Positions 42,723 to 54,773 of a stretch of 64,000 nt of DNA are shown here, in pieces. Source of the DNA: Pollenia angustigena (taxonomy: Eukaryota > Arthropoda > Insecta > Diptera > Polleniidae); assembly GCA_930367215.1 (NCBI GenBank), contig OV884056.1, positions 126,664,053 through 126,728,052 of the forward strand, written 5' to 3'. Below the pieces are notes generated by a model. The model saw nothing but the letters and a program-made list of their open reading frames with translations, was not told the DNA's origin and made no database searches. The first letter of the stretch is position 1; each line of letters starts with the position of its first letter. A program made the position numbers and the translations under genes.

Positions 42723-44241
42723 ATGAGTAAAAACAGTGAAACAACGCTAAGGCAAAATGAAAGAAATGTTTATGTGACCGTTCAGGCAAACGAAAATAAT
42801 GCTGAAATAAATAAAACAAAACAAAACAATATTAACTATCTAACGGCTAAGCCTATTATTCGAACACGTTCTCTTTCACCCTCGGTGTTCACAAAAACGG
42901 TGGATAGTGATACATTAAAAAATATTAATCTGTCTTTGGGGACAAGTGTTGTAGCGTCCGCGAGTACTACCGCGGCGGAAAAAACAATCTTAGTAAGAAA
43001 TGATACCATAAACTCAAATACAGACGCAATGGAGAACCCTTTAGTGAAAAATTGTCAAAAGCCTCAAATACAAGTTGGTATGGACAGGTATATAACAGTG
43101 CTTAAACGGGGTCGCAGCCCTACCTCTTCAGCAGTTGCTTCGGCCTCAAAAGTAACATCTTTTGATAGAATAAATTCACAAAACCGTTTTGCAATTCTTG
43201 AGGACGAATCCCCAGAGGCACCAAACGTCATAAAATCTTCTAAGCCACCCCCAATATATCTTAGGGAGCAAAACTCAAGTGAGTTAATAAAGAGCGTGAT
43301 CTCGGTAATAGGTGAAAATTCTTTTTACGTAGCGGCAATCAAGTGTGGTAATATAAACGAGACAAAAATACAGGTTAATCATGAGAATGATTTTCGCAAA
43401 CTAACAAACCAATTTGAATCCCTTAAAAAAAGCTTTTATACATATCAGCTGAAGAGCAGCAAAGGCCTTCAGGTAGTGATCAAGGGCATAGACTCGAGCG
43501 TGGACCCTGAAGAAATTAAAACCTTTTTGGAAGAGAAAGGCTTTAAAATAAAAAACGTTACAAATATCAAAAATAGGGAAAAAAAATCCCCAACCACTAT
43601 TTCGAGTGGAGCTAGAACCTGGCGACGTTAAGCTTAAAAAAAATGAAACGCATCCTATTTACAATTTAAAATATATTCTCTACAGAAGAATAACTATAGA
43701 GGAGCCGCACAAAAGAAATGGTCCCGTTCAATGTCTCAACTGCCAAGAATTTGGCCATACTAAGGCCTACTGCTATTTACCCCCTGTTTGCGAAGTATAT
43801 GGTGAATTACATGGTACAGTCCAGTGCGATAAGTCTAAAAATGACCCCAATGTAAAAAAATGTAGCAACTGTGGCGGGAATCACACTGCCAATTATAGAG
43901 GATGTCCTGTATATACTATCGTCAAGCAGTCGGCTGGACCGAAAACTAATCCCCCTCAAATGCAGGTACCAAATCAAGCAAACACTAATGACACTCAGGC
44001 TCCGCAGCCTAGTAATAACAGAACCTCTTATGCTAACGTCCTAAAATCAAACCATGTGCCAATGCAAGGTGCTTCGCCAAGTAATGATAAAACTCCAGTT
44101 TCTAATTTAAGTCGTCTAGAAAAAACCATGGAAACTTTAGTGCAAACAGTAAATAATTTTACAAACACAATGGGTAATATGATGCAGGAGATCCTTAGAA
44201 TGCAATCGATGTTATTGCAAGCTGTACTTAACAAACCATGA
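42723..44241 (+). pseudogene. Jockey-like LINE ORF1, copy 2
   Basis: ORFs 42723-43631 and 43606-44241 are one reading frame broken by an extra base in the A-run near 43582-43590. Three Cys-His motifs follow: CLNCQEFGHTKAYC, CEVYGELHGTVQC (second Cys changed to Tyr) and CSNCGGNHTANYRGC. It ends ATGA, overlapping ORF2 by four bases, which suggests translational coupling. Role: RNA-binding component of the retrotransposition particle. Confidence 0.85.
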
Positions 44242-46898
44242 ACTGTTTAAAAATTTGTTTTTGGAACGCAAACGGCATCCGCCAACATAAAAATGAATTA
44301 GAATACTTTCTTAAAAATAAACAAATTGATGTCATGATGGTTTCTGAAACTCATTTGACCTCAAGAAATACGTTTAAAATCAATGGTTATACACTATATG
44401 ATACCAAGGACCCTCGAGATAGAACTTGTGGAGGTTCTGCAATTTTGATAAAAACCCGAATCAAACACTACCTGATGTGTGATCATCGTGAAGATTATCT
44501 CCAAGCAACGAACATTTGTATTAAAGAGCTGAATCGAAACATAGTAATCTCATCCTTATACTCACCACCTAGATTTGCAATATCAGAAAGCCAATATTAT
44601 AAATATTATAAGTCATTGGGACCCTGTTTCCTGGCTGCTGGCGATTATAACGCTAAACATACCTTCTGGGGTTCACGACTTATAACACCAAAGGGTCGTG
44701 TTTTGTATAATACAATCTCTAAAATGAATTTAAATGTCGTCGCGAGCGGACAACCAACATATTGGCCTGCTGATCCGCAAAAAATTCCAGATGTCATCGA
44801 TTTCGGAGTGGTTAAAAACATCCCCACAGAAACGATTCAAGTTGAACCTTCGTTAGAATTATCCTCTGATCACACACCTACAATAGTTACTATAACAAAC
44901 ACCAATAGAATCGTATCTCCCTCTGGTTACATAGCGACAACAGCTACACAAATAAACTGGTTAAAATATAAAAAATATCTCAGTACCCATTGCACAGAAA
45001 ATATTCCGCTTAGCACACCGGAAAATGTGGATCTCTCTATTGTCAATTTTGACAGTTATCTTAAACTAGCTGTTCAACATTCCAGCAAAACCCTCAAAAA
45101 AACCAATTATAACAAAATATATTTTGCAGACGTCGAGCGCCTCTTGAATGAAAAAAGGAGAGTGCGAAGAGAATGGCAATTGCAAAGATCCCCTCAACTT
45201 AAAAATGAATTAAAAGAGTGTACAAAAAGGCTAAGAAAATTACTGCAGACTCAGAAAACGGCTTCCGTAGAAAAATATCTTAAGGACTTGGATGCAACTC
45301 CACAATCAGGCTACTCATTATGGCGGGCAGCTAGAAACCTCAAAAGACCAGTTATCTCGAAACCACCATTAAGAAACTTGAATGGAAGTTGGGCAAGAAA
45401 TGATAATGAAAAAGGAAACCTGTTTGTAAATCATTTGAAAAACGTATTTACCCAAAATATACCTGACGATACAGCGCACGAGTTGCCGCCTGTTAATGTT
45501 AGAGCAGCTATCCCCCTAAGATTTGAGATAAGGGAATAAGAAAGGGCTATTTGTGAATTAAACACCAAGAAGGCACCTGGTATTGATAAAATCAGTAACA
45601 AAATGCTTTTGGAGCTACCTCGCATATCAAAGAAAATTATTCTTTATATTTTTAATGCTATTTTACGACTTGAATACTACCCTCAAGAATGGAAGGTCTC
45701 CTTAATAACGATGATACCAAAGCCAGGAAAAGATCACACAAAAGTTGAGTCATATAGGCCTATTAGCTTATTATCTAATATATCAAAGCTGTTTGAGAAG
45801 CTCTTAGCGTCAAAATTAACCCCAATTTTAAATGACAGTGGGTGTATACCCAATCATCAATTCGGCTTCAGAAGAGAGCATAGTACAATTGAACAAACCC
45901 ATCGGATAGTAAACGCCATAAGAAAAGCCTTTGAAGAAAGAAAATATTGCTCCGCTCTTTTCATAGATGTTTCTCAAGCTTTTGACAAAGTCTGGCATGT
46001 AGGATTGTTACATAAGTTGAAGCTAAACCTACCGGTTAATACACACAAGCTGTTAGAAAGCTACCTGGTCGGTCGAAAATTCATTATTAAAGAAGGCGAT
46101 TTTTTAAGTTCTCCTCAGCCAATTGAAGCTGGAGTCCCTCAGGGAAGCATCCTGGGCCCACTTTTTTACCTTATATATACCTCGGACATGCCAACAAAAA
46201 ATCACACCCTAACCTCAACTTTTGCTGATGATACAGCTTTTCTAAGCGTACACGAGAACAGTCGTGAAGCATCTCGATACCTGCAGAATCATATATTTCA
46301 ACTAGAACTGTGGTTTAAACAATGGAGAATAAAGGTCAATGAGCAAAAATGCGTACATATAACATTTACCTTGCGACGGGAAACATGTCCCCCTATTAAA
46401 ATCAATAATCAACTAGTGCCTCAACAATCGCATGTCAAATATCTCGGTATTCATCTAGATCGGCGTTTAACATGGAAATGCGATATAGATGCAAAATTAA
46501 CCCAAATGAAACTAAAAGCAATTCAAATTAACTGGCTTATTGGAAGAAATTCTGTTCTTAGTCTCGACTGCAAACTACTACTTTACAACGCTATTTTAAA
46601 GCCAATATGGTGCTACGGTATTCAACTATGGGGCACTGCCTCGGCCTCAAATATCGAAAAAATTCAAAGGCGCCAAAATAAACTTCTTCGAATAATTACA
46701 GCTGCCCCTTGGTATGTTAAAAACTCAAATATCCACAAGGATCTCAATGTGCCCCTGGTAAGGACTATTATAACGAAGTATGCGGTAAAATATTTGAAAA
46801 GGCTAGAGTTGCACCCAAATCCACTAGCACGAAATATTTTAAATGATAGCGGCCACTCTCGCCTAAGAAGAAGAGACACTGCAGCACTTACCCATTAA
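44238..46898 (+). pseudogene. Jockey-like LINE ORF2 (endonuclease-RT), copy 2
   Basis: A single frame of about 886 codons with one stop at 45537-45539 (copy 3 has Ile there). Endonuclease: NCLKICFWNANGIRQHK, MMVSETHLTSRN, AAGDYNAKHTFWGS, SSDHTPTIVTI. RT: KKAPGIDKIS, PKPGKDHTKVESYRPISLLS, FGFRREHSTIEQ, LFIDVSQAFDKVWH, GVPQGSILGPLFY and the catalytic FADDTAFLS. The C-terminal part has the expected thumb (LLYNAILKPIWCYGIQLWG). It ends RRRDTAALTH, a few codons before the stop in copy 3 (46908-46910). Apart from the stop it is almost intact. Confidence 0.9.
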
Positions 46899-47070
46899 GA
46901 TGAGCGATAAACACCTACATATGTGAAAAGAACCCGTGATGAAGAAAATTTTTGTCTGGCACTGGCAGGACATAAAATAAAGCATTAGGTTAAGATTTGA
47001 TTAATTATTGTTAGTTCATATTTAATATATGAAGATTCAATAAATAAATAATGAAAAAAAAAAAAAAAAA

Positions 47071-47174
47071 ATTTTTCTTGAGCAATTCATTTAAACAACT
47101 AGCAATCTGTGCGAAATTTTCTATAAACCTTCTGTAATAATTACAGAAAGTTACGAATCTCCTTACCTCGTCAG
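47071..47174 (-). pseudogene. 412/mdg1-like RT end, element 2 (copy B)
   Basis: About 104 bp matching 38180-38283 (VRRFVTFCNYYRRFIENF on the minus strand). It was separated from 41251-42355 by LINE copy 2. Confidence 0.85.
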
Positions 47175-47520
47175 CATTCTAATCTTAACGAAGCAACAAA
47201 CGAAATAGCAAAGGAATCCGAACAAATCAGTCAAACACAACAAATGTCGCTACTCGCCAACCAATTGACCTTAACCGCCTTAAACCTGCAAAGAATAGAA
47301 AGGGATGTAATAGACGTGTTAACCGATACTCATCATGGAAAAATCAGTCCGCTTCTATTAGCTCCTTATCAACTAAGGAATGAATTAGCCGTAATAAGGG
47401 CAACGTGCACTTCCTGTAGAAGACGATAGTCTGATACAATTTTATAAGCTAATGAAGACCAGTGGAGCGATAACAAAGGGCGAAGTTATCTTTGAAATTA
47501 TGTTGCCACTTGTCGACCAG
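47175..47520 (+). pseudogene. errantivirus-type env fragment (copy B)
   Basis: Duplicate of 38284-38624 with minor changes (LNLQRIERDVID). Ends with ACTTGTCGACCAG at 47508-47520, the 5' target duplication of LINE copy 3. The env frame resumes after the LINE at 53383. Confidence 0.55.
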
Positions 47521-47881
47521 TTAGTTTGTGCTTTGTTGTGATACAGACGTGTATTTTTAACCCCGCATACGATTTGAACTATTAATTAATCATATCTGAT
47601 TTTGACATATATCAGCAGCGAATGGACGCTTAAAATAAATAATATATTTTCTTATTTAAATTATTTAACATAATAGTGAACAATTAAAACGATAAAATTA
47701 AATAAAATAAAAAAGTAAAAATATATACATACGTATGAATGTTCATACATGTATGTATGTATACATATTCTGAACAAAAACATTTAAGCTTAAATTTCTT
47801 ATTTTTTTTGTTGTTGTAATACAATAAATAATAAAAATATTAAAAGCAAAGCAAAACGGTGAAAAACAAAAACAACTCTGC

Positions 47882-49560
47882 ATGAGTACGAACAGTGAAA
47901 CAACACTAAGACAAAATGAAAGAAACGTTTACGTTTTACTTAATGCAAATGAAAATAATGCAGAAATAAATAAAACAAAACAAAACAATATAAACTATTT
48001 AACGGCTAAGCCAATTACTCGAACACGTTCCCTATCACCCTCGGTGTTTACAAAAACAGTGGATAGTGACTCATTAAAAAAACTACAACTAGATTTGGTG
48101 ACAAGTGTTGCCAGGCCAGCAAGTATTGCCGTGACGTCAAAAACAAATTTAGTGGGAAATGATACCATGAACTCAAACACAAATGCAATGGAAAACCCCC
48201 CTGTAAAAAGTTGTCAAAAGCTTACAGTACAAGTTGGTATGGACAGGTACATAACAGTGCTTAAACGGGGGGGGGGGGGTGGGAGGATGAATCCTCTGAA
48301 GCACCAAACGTCATTAAACCATCGAAGCCTCCCCCGATATATCTTAGGGAGCAAAATTCAAATGAGCTCATAAAGAGTTTGATATCGGTGATAGGTGAAA
48401 ATTCGTTTTACGTAGCGGCTATCAAGCGAGGAAGTATAAACGAGACAAAAATACAAGTCAATCATGAGAATGATTTTCGCAAAATAGTAAACAACTTTGA
48501 AACACTTAAAAAAAACTTTTATACCTACCAACTGAAAAGCAGTAAAGGTCTACAGGTAGTGATTAAGGGTATTGACTCATGTGTGGACCCAGAAGAGGTT
48601 AAATCATTCCTAGAAGAAAAAGGCTTCAAGGTAAAACATGTAGTAAATATCAAAAATAGAGAAAAAATTCCCCAACCACTTTTTCGAGTGGAGTTTGAAC
48701 CCGGCGACGTAAAACTTAAAAAAAAACAAAACACATCCTATTTACCTCGCTCGGGGTTTGCTTCAGTTCGAAGGTCACCAGAGGCTAAAAAGAACCGATA
48801 CTTTGAGCCTTACTAGAAGACATTTTTAAAATTTGAATACAGCAGTTAGTGGTTACACTGGTAACAACTAATAAACAACAAGTAGAATTAAGATTTGAAT
48901 ACATATTGTAAATTTCGATAAGAAAGATTCAATAATAAAAATAAATTTAAAAAAAAAAAAAAAAAAAAAAATCCTATTTACAATTTAAAATATATTCTCT
49001 ACAGAAAAATAACTATAGAAGAGCCGCACAAAAAAAATGGACCTGCTCAGTGCTTAACCTGCCAAGAATTTGGCCATACCAAGGCATACTGCTTCTTACC
49101 CCCTGTCTGCGTAGTATGTGGTGAACTACACGGTACAGTTTCTTGCGATAAGTCTAAAACCGACCCCAACGTAAAAAAATGTAGCAACTGTGGCGGTAAT
49201 CACACTGCCAATTATAGAGGATGCCCTGTATATAATATCGTCAAGCAGACGGTTGGACCGAAAACAAATACCCCTCAAATGTAGGTTGCAAACCAAGTAA
49301 ACACAAATGCAATTCAAGCCCCCCAGCCTAGTAATAACAGAACCTCTTACGCTAACGTCCTAAAATCAAACCATCAGCCAATGCAAGGTGCCTCGCCAAG
49401 TAATGATGAAACTCCGGTTTCTAATTTAAGTCGTTTAGAAAAAACCATGGACACATTAGTGCAAACAGTAAATAATTTTACGAACACAATGGGTAATATG
49501 ATGCAGGAAATGCTTAGAATGCAATCGATGTTATTGCAAGCTGTACTTAACAAACCATGA
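47882..49560 (+). pseudogene. Jockey-like LINE ORF1, copy 3
   Basis: N-terminal part 47882-48266 is intact. After the poly-G deletion the next piece starts at about 48285 (48379-48745, YQLKSSKGLQVVIKGID). The poly-A insertion at 48746 ends it. Downstream, knuckles CLTCQEFGHTKAYC, CVVCGELHGTVSC and CSNCGGNHTANYRGC follow with a Gln-to-stop at 49281-49283. Not translatable as one protein. Confidence 0.85.
48746..48970 (+). mobile_element. short poly-A retroelement insertion
   Basis: A 225-bp insert with the 11-bp target duplication ATCCTATTTAC (48735-48745 and 48971-48981) and a terminal A-run of about 22. It starts CTCGCTCGGGG; one frame ends RRSPEAKKNRYFEPY then stop. It may be a heavily 5'-truncated LINE 3' end or a SINE-like element. 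No internal Pol III boxes are obvious. Confidence 0.8.
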
Positions 49561-52500
49561 ACTGTTTAAAAATTTGTTTTTGGAACGCAAACGGCATCCG
49601 CCAACATAAAAATGAATTAGAATACTTTCTTAAAAATAAACAAATTGATGTCATGATGATTTCTGAAATTCATTTGACCTCAAGAAATACGTTTAAAATA
49701 AATGGTTATATACTATATGATACCAAGGACCCACGAGATAGAGCTTGTGGAGGTTCTGCCATTTTAATAAAAACCCGAGTCAAACACTACCTAATGTGTG
49801 ATCATCGTGAAGATTATCTCCAAGCAACGAACATTTGCGTTGAGGAATTAAATAGAAACCTAGTAATTTCATCGCTATACTCCCCGCCTAGATTTTCAAT
49901 ATCGGAGGACCAATATTATAAATATTTTAAATCATTAGGACCGTATTTCCTAGCCGCTGGCGATTATAACGCTAAACATACCTTCTGGGGGTCGCGACTT
50001 ATAACACCAAAGGGTCGTGTTTTATTTAACACAATTTCTAAAATGGATTTAAATGTGGTAGCGAGCGGACAACCAACATATTGGCCCACTGATCATCAAA
50101 AAATACCAGATGTCATAGATTTCGGCGTGGTTAAAAACATTCCCATAGAAACGATTCATGTTGAAGCCTCCCTAGAATTATCTTCCGACCATACACCTAC
50201 AATTGTTACTATAATGAACCCCAATAGAATTGTACCTCCGACTGGTTACATAGCGACGACAGCTACGCAAATTAATTGGTTAAAATATAAAAAATATCTC
50301 AGTACTAGGGTGTTCAATTAATCGGGTTTATTTTTTGTTCGATTAAACGATTAATCGATATTTGGCATTTTTACTTATTCGATTAAACGAATAAAATTTT
50401 AAAATAAATCGATTAATCGAATAATTCTTAATTTGAAATTTTATAAATTAGTTATTGAGTAAATAAACATTCTTGTTCAAATAAAACTTGTCAATGTAGC
50501 TCCAAATTTTTGCTTCACTTCAGGCACTTAAATTTTAAGAGAGTCTGGATTTTTTGCTGCTTTTCACGGACATTCCATCCTCTATGCCATTATCCGCTAT
50601 GATTCTTCAAATAATTTCCTCTAGAGAAACACATGAACTATTTTGTTAAAATATACGGGCGTGTTCTAGAATTCGAAATGAAGTGGATTTAAAATAAAGC
50701 TAATTTTAAAAATGATCCTGTACTGAAAGTTCCTAAAAATATTCCATTTTATCTACTTCATTCTTTAAGTATCTCTTATTTTGCAAAAACAACACTTAAA
50801 ACCACGAAAAACTACGGTCAGTTCGTAAATAATTGAATTTAAATTCAAGTTCGATTTCAATCTCACTTCATTTCGATTTCTAGAATATACCCGATAAATT
50901 TATATAAATCTTTGAGTTAGCATACCTTTGTCGATTTTCTTTGGTGAAATGAATTATTAAATTGTCTTGAAAAAATTGAACAAAAATATAAGCTAAGGCC
51001 CTAATTTTGTTAATCGCAACGCAAAGCCAATAAATTAACGCCTCATAACTTGTGGCGTTGAAAATTTTAAAATGGTACATGAATTTCTGTAGAAAGCAAC
51101 AACAAAATTACGAAATATTTATGACTTTGTTTTTGCTTTTATATAATTAGGGCCTAAATTACTCACTAAACGTGACTGTTTTTTTTTAATTCCAAGGGAC
51201 ACACACATTTTGTTGGTTTATTCGACTTAAAACTTTATAAAAATAAAACATTTAACAGAAATATTATATATTGTTATCATTCGATTAATCGGTGTAAGTT
51301 CTTCGATTAATCCTTTAATAGAAATTAGCAATTTTAAATTATTCGAACAATTAATCGTCTAAAAGTATTCGATTAATCGAACAATAATTAGTCGATTGAA
51401 CACCCTACTCAGTACCCATTGCACAGAAAATATTCCGCACAGTACACCGGATTATATAAATCGCTCTATTGACAATTTTGACAGTTTTCTGAAACTAGCT
51501 GTTCAATATTCCAGCGATACCCCCAAAAAAATTAAAAATAATAAAATATATTCTTCAGAGAAAGGAGAGTTCGAAGAGAGTGGCAACTTTACAGATCCCC
51601 GCAACATAAGATTTTATTAAAAGAGTGCACAAAAAAGCTAAGAAAGTTACTGTAAAATCAAAAAACGGCTTCTCTCGAAAAATATCTTAAGGAAATTGAT
51701 GCAACTCCACAATCTGACTACTCATTATGGCGTGCAGCTAGATTTCTAAAAAGGCCAGTTATATCTAAGGTAATTGGGCAAGAAACGATATTGAAAAAGG
51801 AAATCTGTTTGTTAGTCACTTGAAAAACGTATTTACACCAAATATATTTCACAATATTGCGGTCGAGTTACCACCTGTTGCTGCTAGAGCAGCTATTCCC
51901 CTCAGATTTGAGTTAAGAGAAATCGAAACGGCTATTTGTGACTTAAACACTAAGAAGGCACCTGGTATTGATAAAATCAGTAATAAAATGCTTTTGGAGC
52001 TACCTCGCATAGCAAAGAAAATTATTCTTTTTATTTTTAATGCTATTTTACGCCTTGAATTCTATCCCAAAAATGGAAGGTTTCCTTAGTTACCATGATA
52101 CCAAAGCCAGGTAAAGATCATACAAAAGTTGAGTCTTATAGGCCTATTAGCTTATTACCAAATATGTCAAAGCTGTTTGAGAAATTATTAGTTTCAAAAT
52201 TAACACCGATTTTAAGTGTAAATAGATGTATTCCAAACCATCAGTTCGGATTTAGAAGAAAACACAGCACAATCGAGGAGACTCATCGAATAGTAAATGT
52301 CGTAAGAAAAGCATTTGAAGAAAAGAAATATTGCTCAGCACTCTTCATCGATGTTTCGCAAGCTTTTGATAAAGTCTGGCATGAAGGCTTATTACATAAA
52401 TTGAAGCAAAATTTACCAGCAAACACACACAAGCTGCTAGAAAGCTACTTAGTCGGTCGTCAAATTATTATTAAAGAAGGAAATTTCTTAAGTTCACCCC

Positions 52501-53218
52501 AGCCCATTGCCGCTGGAGTCCCACAAGGCAGCATCCTGGGCCCCCTATTATACTTAATTTATACTTCGGACATGCCAACAAGCAACTATACACAAACTTC
52601 AACATTTGCAGACGATACAGCTTTTCTAAGCGTCCACGAAAATCGTTATGAAGCATCGCGTTACTTACAGCATCATATATTTCAACTAGAAATATGGTTA
52701 CGGCAAGGGAGGATAATGGTCAATGAGCAAAAATGCGTACATATAACATTCACTTTTCGCCGGGAATCTTGCGATTAACGTGGAAATGCCATATAGAGGC
52801 AAAATTAACTCAAATGAAACTAAAAGCCATTCAAATTCATTGGCTTATTGGAAGAAATTCTGTCCTTAGTCTCGATTGCAAGCTTCTTCTTTACAACTAT
52901 ATCTTAAAGCCTATCTGGTGCTACGGTATTCAACTATGGGGCACTGCCTCGGCCTCTAATATCGACAAAATTCAAAGGCGCCAAAATAAACTTCTTCGAA
53001 TAATCACAGCAGCTCCCTGGTATGTTAAAAACTCAAACATTCATAAGGATCTCAATGTGCCATTAGTTAAAACTATGATTACAAAATATGCAATAAAATA
53101 TTTAAAAAGGCTTGAACAACAACCAAATCCACTAGCTCGAAATATTTTAAATCATGGCGGCCACACTCGCTTAAGAAGAAGAGACACTGCAGCACTTACC
53201 CAATTAGATGAGCGATAA
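49557..53218 (+). pseudogene. Jockey-like LINE ORF2, copy 3
   Basis: 49557-50305 codes a complete-looking endonuclease N-terminal part (NCLKICFWNANGIRQHK, FLAAGDYNAKHTFWGS). The hAT-like element interrupts at 50306. Beyond 51416 the frame is broken (51416-51620, 51820-52089, 52095-52770), but RT motifs remain: LFIDVSQAFDKVWHE, GVPQGSILGPLLY, FADDTAFLS. A deletion near 52770 removes the segment before the thumb. ORF 52733-53218 completes the C-terminus with LDER and a stop. Confidence 0.88.
50306..51407. mobile_element. nonautonomous hAT-like element, 1102 bp
   Basis: Ends TAGGGTGTTCAATTAATCG on the left and TAGGGTGTTCAATCGACTAA on the right (minus strand). The 8-bp target duplication CTCAGTAC lies at 50298-50305 and 51408-51415. 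Subterminal regions are dense in CGATTAATCGA. The interior is A+T-rich with no recognisable transposase; the minus ORF 50880-51080 looks random. An 8-bp duplication and TAGGG termini support hAT. Confidence 0.88.
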
Positions 53219-53382
53219 ACACCTATATAAGTGAACAGAACCCGTGATGAAGAAAATTTTGTCTGGCACTGGCAGGACATAAAATAACGTATTAGGTTAA
53301 AATTTGATTAATTATTGTTAGTTCATATTTAATATATGAAGATTCAATAAAAAAATAATGAAAAAAAAAACTTGTCGACCAG

Positions 53383-54259
53383 CAATTCCTAGAACTCTTC
53401 AATGTAATTCCGTTTCCAACAATAAAAAAAATCTTCTAATATCTATTAACTCAAAGGAATCTTTTCTAGCAATTAATTCACACATAGATGAATATATTCC
53501 TTTTTCAACTGAAGACGTTACAACTGCATAATGTCTAACCCCGATGAATACATATGCCAAAACAAGCAAGTCATGCTCAAGAGGGACACACTTGCCAATT
53601 CCTGTGAAATAAACATTTTTAACAACCGGAACACAGCCAACTGCAAACTTATCCGAATTCCATCCAACACAACATGGACACAATTAAAAAATCCTAACAA
53701 CTGGATTTTTGCTTCCACCACAGAAGTAGAAATCTCAGCAGTCTGCGGCACAGAAATTTCACAATACCTTATAAGAGGAACTGGCATAATGCAAATATAC
53801 CAAACTTGTATAATCAAAAACAATTTCATCACGATTCAAGGTCACTTTAATGCGTCAAATGGTTTGCACACATCATACGTCCAACTTAAACACATCGACC
53901 ATATAAGCAGACCACAGGAAATCAAACAGATTCTTAACACTACAGATAGCCAGTTTTAGACTCACCTTAATCAACTCAAAAACCACTTAATGAGTCAACA
54001 ATTACACGTCTACCACAGCTAATCAAGTTTAATAGCCAACATCATCATATAGTAAGCCATTCCGCACTTATAACTTCCTTGCTCATCGCGGTAACCATAA
54101 CACTAATTAAAAGAAGCTCAACCCATCAAGAAGGAACAGGCCACAACTCCAACCAACCAACACCACATCCAGTTCTATTACCCCGACCTGTCACCATTGA
54201 CATCATAGACACCTAACCCACATAGGTTATCATCGACCAGCGGTCAACGCGGGGGAGAA
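53383..54259 (+). pseudogene. errantivirus-type env, C-terminal half
   Basis: ORF 53531-53959 (142 aa) has four or more spaced Cys and the motif W.QLKNPNNWIFAST, with C..EISQYLIRGTGIMQ, a pattern of gypsy-type (errantivirus) envelope ectodomains. The upstream part (53383-53530) is in another frame with stops (LVDQQFLELFNVIPF). After a stop at 53957, downstream frames show a hydrophobic stretch near 54070-54115 (ITSLLIAVTITLIK) that would be the membrane anchor. A purine-rich GCGGGGGAGA (54249-54258) precedes the LTR. It would be a surface protein; here it is broken. Confidence 0.65.
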
Positions 54260-54773
54260 TGTTGACATTCACATCAACATACATTTAATTTTATTTTAAC
54301 TATGTTACTTAATGTTAATGAACTACATAAGTTCAGTTTATCGCTGACATAACATAATTTCATTTTTTGTTTTATTTTACCTTTTGTTTGTAAATAATTG
54401 TTGACATATCATTATTTTATTTTGTTTACTTGAAGTTCAATCATCCCAAACAATTTTATTTTTACTTTTGTTTATAATTGTTAACATAGCATTATTTTAT
54501 TCTGTTACTTGAATCATAATTTTATATTTTGTACATTGAAATGTTAGTCAGCAATTATGCAAACGATCAGTTGGTTCACTTCCGCATTGTGCAATAGTGG
54601 CATTCAGCTTTAATTAATGTATTAAACTTTAGTATATAAGAAAGAACCAAAATAAAGAAAGACGTTCAATTACTATAAGGCATTTAAAGTGTTTTATTGA
54701 GGACAATTAAGGCAAATAATATATCAGTTCAGATTAATGTGTTTGAACTGAATCATATTGTAGCCGCACTTCA
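54260..54773 (+). repeat. errantivirus-type 3' LTR (probable)
   Basis: Begins TGTTGACATTCACATC directly after the purine tract. It contains a TATATAAG at about 54633 and AATAAA at 54651. A 90- to 100-bp internal duplication is visible (TGTTGACATATCATTATTTT and TGTTAACATAGCATTATTTT). The right end, placed at CGCACTTCA, is uncertain because there is no second LTR or target duplication in the window. Confidence 0.55.

Larger units (their letters stand above)
42356..47070 (+). mobile_element. Jockey-like LINE, copy 2, near full length
   Basis: The 4.7-kb insertion is flanked by ATTTTT (42350-42355 and 47071-47076) and ends in a poly-A run (about 47054-47070). It contains a 365-bp 5' UTR, ORF1 (frameshift near 43600) and ORF2 (886 codons, one internal stop). 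It differs noticeably from copies 1 and 3 (for example the ORF1 start MSKNSET against MSTNSET), so it comes from a separate source copy. It is the only one with an uninterrupted 5'-to-3' structure. Confidence 0.92.
47521..53369 (+). mobile_element. Jockey-like LINE, copy 3, interrupted
   Basis: Bordered by the 13-bp duplication ACTTGTCGACCAG (47508-47520 and 53370-53382) and ending in poly-A. It has lost about 110 bp of ORF1 at a 13-G run (48267-48279) and gained a 225-bp poly-A retroelement (48746-48970) and a 1102-bp hAT-like element (50306-51407). Its 5' half is nearly identical to copy 1 because both derive from one insertion by tandem duplication. ORF2 beyond the hAT has several frameshifts and deletions. 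Confidence 0.9.
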
